The notes under the pieces are model-generated. The model was not told the origin of the DNA, ran no database searches, and worked only from the letters and a program-made list of their open reading frames with translations. Of a DNA stretch of 64,000 bases, positions 50,489-58,473 are shown in pieces. Positions within the stretch are counted from its first letter, which is position 1; the number at the start of each line of letters is the position of its first letter. The translations under genes and the position numbers were made by a program. The DNA lies in the NCBI GenBank assembly GCA_963557785.1, contig CAUWBF010000003.1, positions 124,001 through 188,000 on the forward strand, given 5' to 3'. The DNA is from Merdicola sp963557785 (GTDB lineage: Bacteria; Bacillota; Clostridia; TANB77; CAG-508).

Positions 50489-53018
50489 ATTTTGTTCCAG
50501 ATAGAATTTGAGAAATAATTTCGTTATTTTCTTCCATATTTTCTTCTAATATGTAATTATTTCTTTTTTCATTTTCTTTTTTATTAAAGAATGCAAATAC
50601 TTTTTTATTCTTGCTTCTATTTTTAATTTTTTCATAATCAATTGCATATTTATTTTCTTCTCTTTTTTTAGGTTCTGCTTTTTGTATTTTTAATTCTTTT
50701 ATAATTATTGTATTTTCAGGAACAATATTTTTTGCAGTTTCTTTTATTTCTTCTTTTACTGGTATATCTATTTTCTCTTCTACAGAATTTATATATTCTT
50801 GAATTTCTAATATTTTCTCTTGTTTTTTTATATTGTCAAACTTATTATTTTCATCAATTTTTGTTCTATTTTCTTTTTGTAAATCTTCTATTTTATTTAA
50901 TAGATTATTAATTTGATTTTGATTATTTTTTTGCATTTCTATAAATTGTTCTTGTAATTTTTTAATCTCATCTTCATAATTTCTTTTTTCATCAATTTCT
51001 TTTAGTTTTTCTCTATATTCTAATTGTTCATTTTGTATATTATCAACTTCTTGTTTATATCTATTTTTTAACTCTTCTGATGCCTTTTTGGCTATTGTTT
51101 GATTTCTTTTTAAATTAGTTATTTCTTTTTTATTTTCAGTTGTCTTATTTTTTATTAAATTAATTTCTTGCTCATCATTATTTTGTTTTTTATTTAATTC
51201 TTCTATATTTTCTTTAAACCCTTTTATTTCTTTTTTATTTATAGTTTGATTTCTTTTTAAATTAGTTATCTCTTTTTTATTTTCTTGTTGCTTATTTTTT
51301 AATTCTATTAATTCTTGTTCATATCTATTTTGGTCATTTTTTATTTGTTCTAAATCATCTCTATAACTATTTTTAATATTGTCTATTTTATCTAGAATAG
51401 ATTCTGCTTTTTCCTCTTTATTTAACAATATGTTTAATGTGTTTTTCATCAAAACTTTGTATAAGCTTTTTAACTCTTTTATCTCGTTACTATTTTCTTT
51501 TATTTGTTTTGAATTTTTTATAGAATTTTTGCTATTTTCTTGTATATTATTTTCCTGTACTTCTTCTATTTTTTTATCTATTTTAATATCTTTTAAATAC
51601 AATTTATTTTTTAATAAATCTTCTTCTACTTTATTTTCTATTTTAGTAGTTTCAGTTAATTGCTCTGGATGACCATAATAATATTTATTTTTGTACTCTT
51701 TTTTATTTTCTGTCATTTTATTTATTATTACACCACTAACATTGCCACCTACTAATTTTATTGATTTTTCTGTTTCTAATAAATTAGTTATTTTTGTTGT
51801 TTTATTTGATGTTACTATTACTGTTGTATCTACTGCTTTTGATAATATAACACTGTCTGTTACTAGCATACATGGTGCACTATCACATATTACTATGTCA
51901 TATACAGTGTTTAATGTGTATAATAATTTTTTCATATTTTCTGATGCTAACAATTCTGATGGATTTGGTGGCACAATTCCTGATGTCATTACATATAAAT
52001 TTGGTATTTCTGTTTTATTTATATATTCATTTATATTGATTTTATTTTTCTCATTATTTATATCTGATAGTAAATTTGATAAACCTTTTCTATTTTCTAT
52101 GTTGAAGATTTTTTGTAATCTTCCTTTTCTCATATCTGTGTCTATAAATATTACTTTTTTTCCAGATTGTGCAAATGTAACTGCTAAATTTGAAGAAATA
52201 AAGCTTTTTCCTTCTCCCATATAACCACTAGTAATTAATATTGTTTTTAATTTTTTATTTTGTATTGAATACATAATGTTTGTTCTAAGTGTTTTAAATG
52301 ATTCTGCTATTATTGATTTAGGTTCATTTTTTGTTATTAATTCGCTCTCATTTTTTGTATTTGTTAATGGAATTGTGGATAATACTGTTAGATCTGTGTA
52401 TGTTTCCACATCTTTTTCACTTTTTATCGTTGTATCTAATAAATATATTATTCCTATTAATACTGTTGATACTCCTATTCCGGCAATTACAAATATTATT
52501 ATATCTTTAATATGATTTACGTTGTATGGTATCTCTGTTTTTTCTGCGAAATCCATTATATGTACATTGCTTATATTATATAATGTACTTACTTCTTTTG
52601 AAAATATATCAAATAATTCATTAGCAATTTTTGCAGCTAATTCACTATCTTTATTTGATACTGATATTTTTAATACTTCAGTATTTTTTACTGCTTCTAC
52701 TGAAATTTGTTTAGATAGTTCACTTTCAGATATATTTAAATTTAGGTTCTCTACTACTTGTTTTAGCACTTTATTGCTTTTTGCAATATTTGAATATGTA
52801 GAAATTAAATTTTGATTTATTGTTATATCTTTCTGAGTGATTGATTCACTATCTTCTGAATTTTGTACCAATACAAAAGTAGCAGTTGATTTATACATCG
52901 GAGTTTTATAATTAAAACTGTATATATAACCAATTGCTATAAATATCATTAATATTATTATTATAAATTTCTTATTATTTGAAACAATTTTTAGTAATCT
53001 ATTTATATCATTATTCAT
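50487..53018 (-). CDS. Wzz/BY-kinase fusion (CpsC-CpsD type) with long coiled-coil extension
   Basis: The protein has 843 residues. Residues 1-200 are a Wzz-type chain-length/activator domain with membrane helices at 17-34 and 180-203. Residues 235-445 are a bacterial tyrosine kinase domain: Walker A SGYMGEGKS (274-282), Walker A' FIDTD (301-305), Walker B DIVICD (384-389). A short Tyr cluster YKNKYYYGH (452-460) would be the autophosphorylation site. Such kinases normally end here, whereas this protein continues for nearly 400 residues of Lys/Glu/Asn coiled coil with an internal duplication of ENKKEITNLKRNQTI. No polysaccharide biosynthesis genes are adjacent, so the usual role in capsule export is uncertain; control of envelope assembly is inferred. 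Confidence 0.88.
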   Translation of the reverse strand: MNNDINRLLKIVSNNKKFIIIILMIFIAIGYIYSFNYKTPMYKSTATFVLVQNSEDSESITQKDITINQNLISTYSNIAKSNKVLKQVVENLNLNISESELSKQISVEAVKNTEVLKISVSNKDSELAAKIANELFDIFSKEVSTLYNISNVHIMDFAEKTEIPYNVNHIKDIIIFVIAGIGVSTVLIGIIYLLDTTIKSEKDVETYTDLTVLSTIPLTNTKNESELITKNEPKSIIAESFKTLRTNIMYSIQNKKLKTILITSGYMGEGKSFISSNLAVTFAQSGKKVIFIDTDMRKGRLQKIFNIENRKGLSNLLSDINNEKNKININEYINKTEIPNLYVMTSGIVPPNPSELLASENMKKLLYTLNTVYDIVICDSAPCMLVTDSVILSKAVDTTVIVTSNKTTKITNLLETEKSIKLVGGNVSGVIINKMTENKKEYKNKYYYGHPEQLTETTKIENKVEEDLLKNKLYLKDIKIDKKIEEVQENNIQENSKNSIKNSKQIKENSNEIKELKSLYKVLMKNTLNILLNKEEKAESILDKIDNIKNSYRDDLEQIKNDQNRYEQELIELKNKQQENKKEITNLKRNQTINKKEIKGFKENIEELNKKQNNDEQEINLIKNKTTENKKEITNLKRNQTIAKKASEELKNRYKQEVDNIQNEQLEYREKLKEIDEKRNYEDEIKKLQEQFIEMQKNNQNQINNLLNKIEDLQKENRTKIDENNKFDNIKKQEKILEIQEYINSVEEKIDIPVKEEIKETAKNIVPENTIIIKELKIQKAEPKKREENKYAIDYEKIKNRSKNKKVFAFFNKKENEKRNNYILEENMEENNEIISQILSGTK

Positions 53019-53035
53019 AACAAATCACCGATTCC

Positions 53036-53065
53036 ATTTTAACATATTATGGTAACTTATGTCAA
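53036..53065 (-). promoter_or_regulatory. Promoter of the BY-kinase gene
   Basis: TTGACA (53,060-53,065) and an extended TGTTAAAAT element (TAAAAT at 53,036-53,041) on the minus strand are 18 bases apart, leaving a leader shorter than 20 bases. Confidence 0.6.
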
Positions 53066-53140
53066 GTTTATGTAAATCTTTTATCGTTTTTGAATATTTT
53101 AGCTTTGTTTTATTTATACTAATTTTATTGGAGGTATTTT

Positions 53141-54679
53141 ATGAAGTCTTATTGGATAGAATCTATTAATTTTCCTAAATTTTCGTCGTTAAATAAAAAT
53201 ATTACTTGTGATGTTTGTATTGTAGGCGGTGGAATTACTGGAATTACTTTAGCTTATTTATTATCTAAAAAAAATATAAAAGTTGCTTTATTAGAAAAAG
53301 ATAGGCTCGCTTGTTCAACTACTGGAAATACTACTGCTAAAGTAACTTCTCAGCATGGACTTTTTTATTCTTATTTAGAAAATAGCTATGGAATCGATTA
53401 TGCAAAACGTTATCTAGAAGCTAATGAAAATTCTATTTTAGATATAGAAAATATTATTAATGAAGAAAATATTAATTGTGATTTTGAAATGCAAGACTCA
53501 TATGTTTTTACCGAACAAACTAAATATATTAATCAAATTAAAGATGAACAAAAAACTTTAAATAAATTAGGATTCAATTCTGAATATTTAACATCTGTTC
53601 CTTTACCTATTGAAGTAGAAGCTGCTATTAAGTTTCCAAATCAAGCACAATTTCATCCTAGAAAATATTTACATGGTTTAATAAATTGTATTAAAAATAA
53701 TGACGGTCTTATATTTGAAAATTCTGCTGTTGTAGATATTAAAAAGCAAAATAATACTTATACTACTTTTGCTAATAATTATAGTGTTAGTTCAAAGTAT
53801 GTAGTTATGGCAACTAAATATCCTTTCATTAATATTCCTGGTTTTTATTTTATGAAAATGTATCAGAGTACGTCATATGCTATTGCTGTTGAAACTTCTT
53901 GTGAATTATTTAACGGTATATATATTAATGTTGAAGTTCCTACAATGTCTTTTCGTACTATTAAAAATAATGGTAAAAAGTTACTTCTAATTGCTGGAAG
54001 TGATCATAAAACTGGCGCAAAAATAGATTTATCAAATGCTTATGATTCTCTAGAAGATATTGCTAAGAAAATGTATCCTGACGCAGTTATAAAATATAAA
54101 TGGAATACTGAGGATTGCATTTCTTTAGATAAACTTCCATATGTTGGTGTATATTCAAATTTATATCCAAATATGTTTGTTGCTACTGGATTTAAAAAAT
54201 GGGGAATAACTACTTCAAATATTGCTGCTCATATTATATGTGATAATATTTTAGGAATCAAAAATATTAATGATGACCTTTTTACTTCTACTAGAGTTAA
54301 TCCTATTAAAAATTCGTCCGAATTAAAAAATATGATAAAGGAAAGTACTTATTCTTTAGTTATTAATAAATGTAGACCTGTAAATGACGCAGACGTAATT
54401 AATAATATTATAGAATTAAAACAAAAGCTACCTGTTGAACAAGGAAAAATATTTTCTATTAATGGTAAAAAAGTAGGAGTTTATAAAGATAAAAATGATA
54501 CTATTTTTGCAATAAAGCCTATTTGTTCACATTTAGGTTGTGAACTTAGTTTTAATAATATTTCTAAGACTTGGGATTGTCCTTGTCATGGTTCTAGATT
54601 CGACTATAAGGGAAATTGTATTTATGGTCCAAGTGTTAAAGGCTTAGCTGTAATTGACCTTTTAAATTTAAATGATTAA
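53141..54679 (+). CDS. FAD-dependent oxidoreductase with C-terminal Rieske domain
   Basis: The protein has 512 residues. An N-terminal DAO-type dinucleotide fold carries CDVCIVGGGITGITLAYLLSK and an acidic end of the second strand (LLEKD). The C-terminal 60 residues are a Rieske domain with CSHLGC (Cys462, His464, Cys467) and CPCHGSRF (Cys480, Cys482, His483), which should bind a 2Fe-2S cluster; the extra Cys pair resembles the bc1-type disulfide. The same fusion occurs in uncharacterised Firmicutes oxidoreductases. The substrate is unknown; a FAD-to-cluster electron path is inferred. ATG follows TTGGAGG. Confidence 0.88.
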   Translation: MKSYWIESINFPKFSSLNKNITCDVCIVGGGITGITLAYLLSKKNIKVALLEKDRLACSTTGNTTAKVTSQHGLFYSYLENSYGIDYAKRYLEANENSILDIENIINEENINCDFEMQDSYVFTEQTKYINQIKDEQKTLNKLGFNSEYLTSVPLPIEVEAAIKFPNQAQFHPRKYLHGLINCIKNNDGLIFENSAVVDIKKQNNTYTTFANNYSVSSKYVVMATKYPFINIPGFYFMKMYQSTSYAIAVETSCELFNGIYINVEVPTMSFRTIKNNGKKLLLIAGSDHKTGAKIDLSNAYDSLEDIAKKMYPDAVIKYKWNTEDCISLDKLPYVGVYSNLYPNMFVATGFKKWGITTSNIAAHIICDNILGIKNINDDLFTSTRVNPIKNSSELKNMIKESTYSLVINKCRPVNDADVINNIIELKQKLPVEQGKIFSINGKKVGVYKDKNDTIFAIKPICSHLGCELSFNNISKTWDCPCHGSRFDYKGNCIYGPSVKGLAVIDLLNLND

Positions 54680-54693
54680 TTTATATTTTTATG

Positions 54694-54722
54694 TTGACTT
54701 GAATTGTTTCGTATGCTATAAT
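54694..54722 (+). promoter_or_regulatory. Strong promoter of the GNAT gene
   Basis: TTGACT (54,694-54,699), 17-base spacer, then an extended TGCTATAAT (TATAAT at 54,717-54,722). Confidence 0.85.
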
Positions 54723-54735
54723 TCTATTAATTTTT

Positions 54736-54768
54736 TAGATGGTTACCCTTGTGTCCATCTATTTTTTT
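54736..54768 (+). terminator. Terminator or leader attenuator before the GNAT gene
   Basis: TAGATGG (54,736-54,742) and CCATCTA (54,755-54,761) form a stem followed by seven T. It could end the oxidoreductase transcript. Because it lies just downstream of the GNAT promoter, it would also interrupt that transcript, so conditional read-through is possible. Confidence 0.7.
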
Positions 54769-54795
54769 AGAATTTATTTTTGAAAGGAGATGGAA

Positions 54796-55272
54796 ATGGC
54801 TAAAATAATAGAATATAGCAAAGAATACGAAGAAAAAACAAAACAACTTTATACAGATGTTTTAATTGAAGAATTTGAATTTGAACTTTTCAGAGATGAA
54901 ATTTTAAATGAGGACTTAGAATATTATATGCAAGATGGTGGAAAACTATGGTTAGCTGTAGATGATGAAGATAATGTCGTTGCTACTATGGCAATAGATA
55001 AGAAAACACCTGATACAGTTGATTTAAGAAAAGTTTATATGAATAAAGATTACAGAGGAACTGGTTTAGCTAGTACAATGTTTGATAATGCAATGGAATT
55101 TTGTAAAGAACATAATTATAAAAGAGTTCTACTTGGTACATATCAAAGATTAGGAAGAGCTATAGGTTTTTATCAAAAAAAGGGATTCAAAGAATATTTT
55201 GATGAAGATAAAGAAATTACAGAGTTAGGAGAGAGGCTTTTTGCTTTAGATTTATGTGATCTACAAGCTTAA
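54796..55272 (+). CDS. GNAT-family N-acetyltransferase
   Basis: The protein has 158 residues and carries one GNAT domain that transfers acetyl from acetyl-CoA to an unknown amine. Visible motifs: beta4 LWLAVDDEDNVVATMAI, the CoA-loop region KVYMNKDYRGTGLASTMFDNAMEF (motif A; consensus Q/RxxGxG/A seen as R-G-T-G-L-A) and the C-terminal RAIGFYQKKGFKEY. The start is ATG at 54,796, six bases after AAAGGAG; an ATG at 54,790 touches the site. Its leader contains a terminator-like hairpin. Specificity cannot be predicted. Confidence 0.9.
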   Translation: MAKIIEYSKEYEEKTKQLYTDVLIEEFEFELFRDEILNEDLEYYMQDGGKLWLAVDDEDNVVATMAIDKKTPDTVDLRKVYMNKDYRGTGLASTMFDNAMEFCKEHNYKRVLLGTYQRLGRAIGFYQKKGFKEYFDEDKEITELGERLFALDLCDLQA

Positions 55273-55304
55273 AACAATTATTATGAATAAAAATATAAAA
55301 GAAT

Positions 55305-55347
55305 AAGAAGATGTTCTATATTATAATAGAATATCTTCTTGTTTTTA
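55305..55347 (+). terminator. Terminator of the GNAT gene
   Basis: AAGAAGAT.TTCTAT and ATAGAA.ATCTTCTT form a stem with one mismatch, followed by GTTTTTATT. Confidence 0.85.
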
Positions 55348-55358
55348 TTACATAAAAA

Positions 55359-55859
55359 TTATTTATTATTATTTTTTATTGCAATAAAAGTAGAAATTAT
55401 AGATACAATATTAGATATAATTCCTGATATTGAAAATACAAATATATTATATATTAGCCAAAAAAAGTAGCATAAAAATGCTGCTTTTTTTACAGTTAAT
55501 TCATTACCATTCCATATAGGTATAAGATATATAATTGCTGCAAGAATTGGAAATATAGACCATATATCATTATATGTTAAAATTCCAGCTAGTATATATA
55601 TCATTAAAAATATTAATAAAATTATTTTTGATGATAATATTTTATTTTTTCTTTTATTAATAATTATTATATCTCTAAATATTGCTATTATCTTCGTTAT
55701 ACATCCACTAAACGCTCCTAGTAAAATATAATGTAATAAATTTAATATGTTCGATATTACCATACTAAAAAGTATCTTTTCTTTTTTATCTCTATGATAT
55801 GCTATTAATGAAATTATAAATGCACTAATTCCAATTGTTTGTGCTATGCAATATATCAT
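55359..55859 (-). CDS. YgjV-like small inner-membrane protein
   Basis: The protein has 166 residues with about six predicted membrane helices. The pattern QTIGISAFIISLIAYHRDKKEKILFSM...NILNLLHYILLGA...I.RDIIIINKRKNK fits the YgjV membrane family of unknown function. The start is ATG at 55,859 after GAGGTTAGATATAAA; longer forms would run through the terminator hairpin upstream and are rejected. It lies just outside the integrated element. Confidence 0.75.
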   Translation of the reverse strand: MIYCIAQTIGISAFIISLIAYHRDKKEKILFSMVISNILNLLHYILLGAFSGCITKIIAIFRDIIIINKRKNKILSSKIILLIFLMIYILAGILTYNDIWSIFPILAAIIYLIPIWNGNELTVKKAAFLCYFFWLIYNIFVFSISGIISNIVSIISTFIAIKNNNK

Positions 55860-55908
55860 TTTATATCTAACCTCTTTTATTTCTTTAAATACTTCAACCT
55901 TATATATA

Positions 55909-55940
55909 AAAAAGAAGAATTCAAAAGAATTCTTCTTTTT
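55909..55940 (-). terminator. Terminator adjoining the attachment site
   Basis: AAAAAGAAGAATTC and GAATTCTTCTTTTT are perfect with an AAAA loop. On the minus strand it follows directly after a tRNA-like 3' end, so it probably is the terminator of the original host tRNA gene, now also serving the integrase transcript. Confidence 0.85.
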
Positions 55941-55941
55941 T

Positions 55942-55954
55942 TGGTCGAGGCGAC
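55942..55954 (-). other. Predicted left attachment site: tRNA-Pro 3'-end remnant
   Basis: The minus strand reads GTCGCCTCGACCA. This equals the end of a tRNA: acceptor strand CGCCTCG, discriminator A, CCA. A 5' partner CGAGGCG starting with C is characteristic of tRNA-Pro. Upstream of it no T-arm is present, so this is only the duplicated core left by integration. The integrase gene starts the element on one side and a strong terminator stands on the other. Confidence 0.6.
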
Positions 55955-56075
55955 TACCTCGAAAAAACACATATCTATTGCAATTACTGCATTTTCTTAA
56001 TCAAACATAATTCTTGAAATTTGACCTTGAAATTTTCTAGTAATTTTTTATCTATTCAATTAACTTCAATTTTGC

Positions 56076-57407
56076 TTACATCTCACTTATTCCATCTGTT
56101 ACATAATTTATATATTTTTCTTTCTCTTTTCTTTGATAAAAGTTAAAAACTTTTCCATATTCATTAATGGTTGTCTGAATATCATGATGTCCCATTAATG
56201 TTTGAAGTACAGGTAGAGAAATTCCTGCTTCGATACATCTTGTTGCAAAAGTATGTCTTAACCTGTGTGAACTAAATTCTTTCCAATAACTTAGTCCAAT
56301 TTCTTTTGCAACTCTTTTTAAATAACTATTTACACTACTTTCTAAAATAAGTGAGCCGTTTTCTTGACAGAATAATAATTTTTCTTTGTTATTTTCATTA
56401 GCTTCTGCATTTGCAATAGCCTCTATAACATTATTTTTGAAAACATCATTAATCTGAACAAGTCTAGCACCGTCTTTTGTTTGAGATAAGGCAGAATCAT
56501 GTATGTATGGTTTATGATTTTCATCATGTGTTAGTATTTTACTAACAGAAATGGTATTACTATGAATATCAACATCTGAAGTATTTAATGCTAATGTTTC
56601 TCCTAACCTCATTCCAGTGTACAATTCAATCAAGACAAGATTTCTATATGGATGAGTATCGGTAATTAGATATTGTTTAAATCTTTTTTCTTCATCAAAT
56701 GTCATTGGATTAACTTGTTTTGTAGCAATTTTACTTTGAGTTTTCTCAATTTTATTAAATCCTCTAAAAAAGTTCTTTTTAATATAATCATTTTCTTCAG
56801 CATAATCATAGATTCTTACTAACATTCCATAATCTTTTTTTATTATAGAATTTGACTTATCTCTTTCATCTTCCAAGAAACTTTCAATACTTTCTTTTTT
56901 TACTTTCTCAATAGGAATATTGGAAAACTCATATGAATTTATTCTTTTCAATGTACTCATATTTGTTCTATATGCATTTGTTCCAATTTTGCCTCTGGAT
57001 TTTTTTATTTCTTCCATTTGGCAACCTAAGCTATATATTGTTACCATTGTTTTTTGAACAATATTTTTAGGTAATCCATTTCTTTTTACATCATCTTTAA
57101 ATTGATAAAGCTTATATAGTGCCTCGTCTTCAGTCTTTCCAGTAAAAGTTTTTTTAATTTCTTTTCCTGTTTGTGGACTTCTACCTAAATTTAATATTGC
57201 TTTTGAACATGAAGAAATATAGAAAATATCACATTCTGTAGCATTTGCACAATTTTTACATATAGAGCATTTTGAAAGTTTTTTTCTATTGCTACAAATT
57301 GACCTATCTTTACAATTCTTACAAGTTGGACAGATAGGTAAAGAATTTACTTTCTTTTTTGTTTTTATTGTGTATGTTCCAACTGTAATTCCTTTTGAGT
57401 GTTGCAT
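56076..57407 (-). CDS. int: Tyrosine recombinase (integrase) with Cys-rich N-terminal region
   Basis: The protein has 443 residues. Residues 1-65 hold about nine Cys in CPTCKNCKDRSIC and CSICKNCANATEC, a likely zinc-binding region not usual for Tn916/phage-type integrases. Residues 70-225 contain the arm-binding and SAM-like core-binding domains. The catalytic domain has Arg in YTGMRLGE, HRLRHT (His-x-x-Arg), GHHD and the nucleophile Tyr in TINEYGKV, so it looks active. ATG follows AAGGAGG. Its position next to the tRNA-like remnant identifies it as the driver of element integration. Confidence 0.92.
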   Translation of the reverse strand: MQHSKGITVGTYTIKTKKKVNSLPICPTCKNCKDRSICSNRKKLSKCSICKNCANATECDIFYISSCSKAILNLGRSPQTGKEIKKTFTGKTEDEALYKLYQFKDDVKRNGLPKNIVQKTMVTIYSLGCQMEEIKKSRGKIGTNAYRTNMSTLKRINSYEFSNIPIEKVKKESIESFLEDERDKSNSIIKKDYGMLVRIYDYAEENDYIKKNFFRGFNKIEKTQSKIATKQVNPMTFDEEKRFKQYLITDTHPYRNLVLIELYTGMRLGETLALNTSDVDIHSNTISVSKILTHDENHKPYIHDSALSQTKDGARLVQINDVFKNNVIEAIANAEANENNKEKLLFCQENGSLILESSVNSYLKRVAKEIGLSYWKEFSSHRLRHTFATRCIEAGISLPVLQTLMGHHDIQTTINEYGKVFNFYQRKEKEKYINYVTDGISEM

Positions 57408-57523
57408 TTAGTACCTCCTTATTCTAGGAAGAACTACCCTGCTTTACTCTTGTACCATAAAATCTATGGTTATCGTGTATTTTAGGGTGTTCCTGTAAAT
57501 AGTTACCTTATATATTAATTGCA

Positions 57524-57733
57524 TTAGAATAAATCTTCTTCCTTTTGGTTTAAGACTTGCTTTTTACTTAAATATTGTTCTAAACAATCTGCTTTTACCC
57601 AAAAGGCTCTACCAATTTTTATGCTTGGAAAATCGGCTGAATTAAATAATTCTAAACATTTTGAATTACCTAAATGTAGTAATTTTCTAACATCTTCTGG
57701 TGAATACATAACTATATTATCAAGTTTTTCCAT
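57524..57733 (-). CDS. xis: Excisionase-like HTH protein
   Basis: The 69-residue protein has a MerR/excisionase-type helix-turn-helix: MYSPEDVRKLLHLGNSKCLELFNSADFPSIKIGRAFWVKADCLEQYL, with the typical wing ending in the R-x-x-W-V motif. It is encoded directly upstream of the integrase on the same strand, as in many integrative elements. Its likely role is to bend DNA and favour excision. A clear AGGAGG lies before the ATG. Confidence 0.85.
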   Translation of the reverse strand: MEKLDNIVMYSPEDVRKLLHLGNSKCLELFNSADFPSIKIGRAFWVKADCLEQYLSKKQVLNQKEEDLF

Positions 57734-57821
57734 ACTTACACCTCCTAACTTAAAGTTTATTTTTGCAGATTTGCATGATATTTAAGTTAAATTAGTGTAA
57801 TATGTTCACCCTTTAAGTCGT

Positions 57822-57850
57822 AATTTAACATAACATCCATACAAAGTCAA
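57822..57850 (-). promoter_or_regulatory. Candidate promoter for xis-int
   Basis: TTGACT (57,845-57,850) and TAAATT (57,822-57,827) on the minus strand are 17 bases apart, with a leader of about 85 bases to xis. Confidence 0.45.
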
Positions 57851-58145
57851 TGTCCTTTTTTGAATTTTTTGAAATTTCATTCTCTATATATTAACAGCGA
57901 TTGAAAATCAAAAAAGGTTATGGGCATTTTTAAAAAATTTAATTCCTATATATAACAGCACAAAAAAGTGTAAAAAGTGGACATCAATTTTAAAAAATTT
58001 TATTTCCTATATTAAATAGGACTTAAAACACTAAAAACCGGGACAAATATTTTTTAAAATTTATTTCTATATAGAACAGCACTAAAAAATAAAAAAAGGA
58101 TACAATGATTTTAAAAAAGTTTTTATTTTTTGTAATAAAGGGAAT
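57845..58145. repeat. Five imperfect direct repeats with a 61-base period
   Basis: The motif CTATATA(T/-)TAACAGC or a variant recurs at 57,883, 57,945, 58,006, 58,066 and, degenerated, 58,127: intervals 62, 61, 60 and 61 bases. Each unit also has a TTTTTAAAAAATTT tract before it and a GG(A)ACA-like element after it. The period is close to six helical turns. Confidence 0.75.
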
Positions 58146-58216
58146 TATTTTAATGCTATTAATGATTTTAATTTTTATTTAAAGGAACATATGATGACTT
58201 TTTAAATAAAATAAAG

Positions 58217-58296
58217 GAACAAATTCTGTACTTTATGAGGTACAATAAAATTTCAAAAAAATTAAAATTGTGTCCTAGCAAGCACTGAATTTGTTC
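58217..58296. repeat. Inverted repeat GAACAAATTC / GAATTTGTTC
   Basis: Two perfect 10-base arms (58,217-58,226 and 58,287-58,296) flank 60 bases that contain a smaller TGTAC/GTACA pair. It could form a branched stem-loop. Confidence 0.6.
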
Positions 58297-58378
58297 ACAC
58301 GAAATTCTACTTGATGGGATAAAATCCCAAAACCCTTTAATAGAAAAAATTATTTTTGATTTTTTTTCCTAAACTGTT

Positions 58379-58419
58379 GATCTTTTAAGAAAAATATTAT
58401 ATAATTTTCTTAAAAGATC
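58379..58419. promoter_or_regulatory. Perfect 15-bp inverted repeat with GATC at both ends
   Basis: GATCTTTTAAGAAAA (58,379-58,393) and TTTTCTTAAAAGATC (58,405-58,419) are exact reverse complements. They lie 55 bases before the methylase start, where a promoter or operator is expected. If the methylase recognises GATC, both arms carry its target. Confidence 0.7.
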
Positions 58420-58473
58420 TTTACAAGAATTAAAAAATATAGTAAAATAATTAGGCAATGAAAGGAAAAATAT

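Larger units (their letters stand above)
57734..58473. other. Gene-free control region between xis and the methylase
   Basis: I find no convincing gene in these 740 bases. They hold a leftward promoter candidate (57,822-57,850), five direct repeats of about 61 bases, a long inverted repeat (58,217-58,296), a GGGAT/ATCCC hairpin near 58,316, and a GATC-tipped palindrome. The density of repeats suggests a protein-binding or replication-control region of the element. Confidence 0.7.

Noticed and set aside
55860..55970. N-terminal extension of the YgjV-like protein
   Set aside because: It would be translated from the terminator hairpin and tRNA remnant, has Lys/Phe low complexity, and lacks a ribosome binding site.
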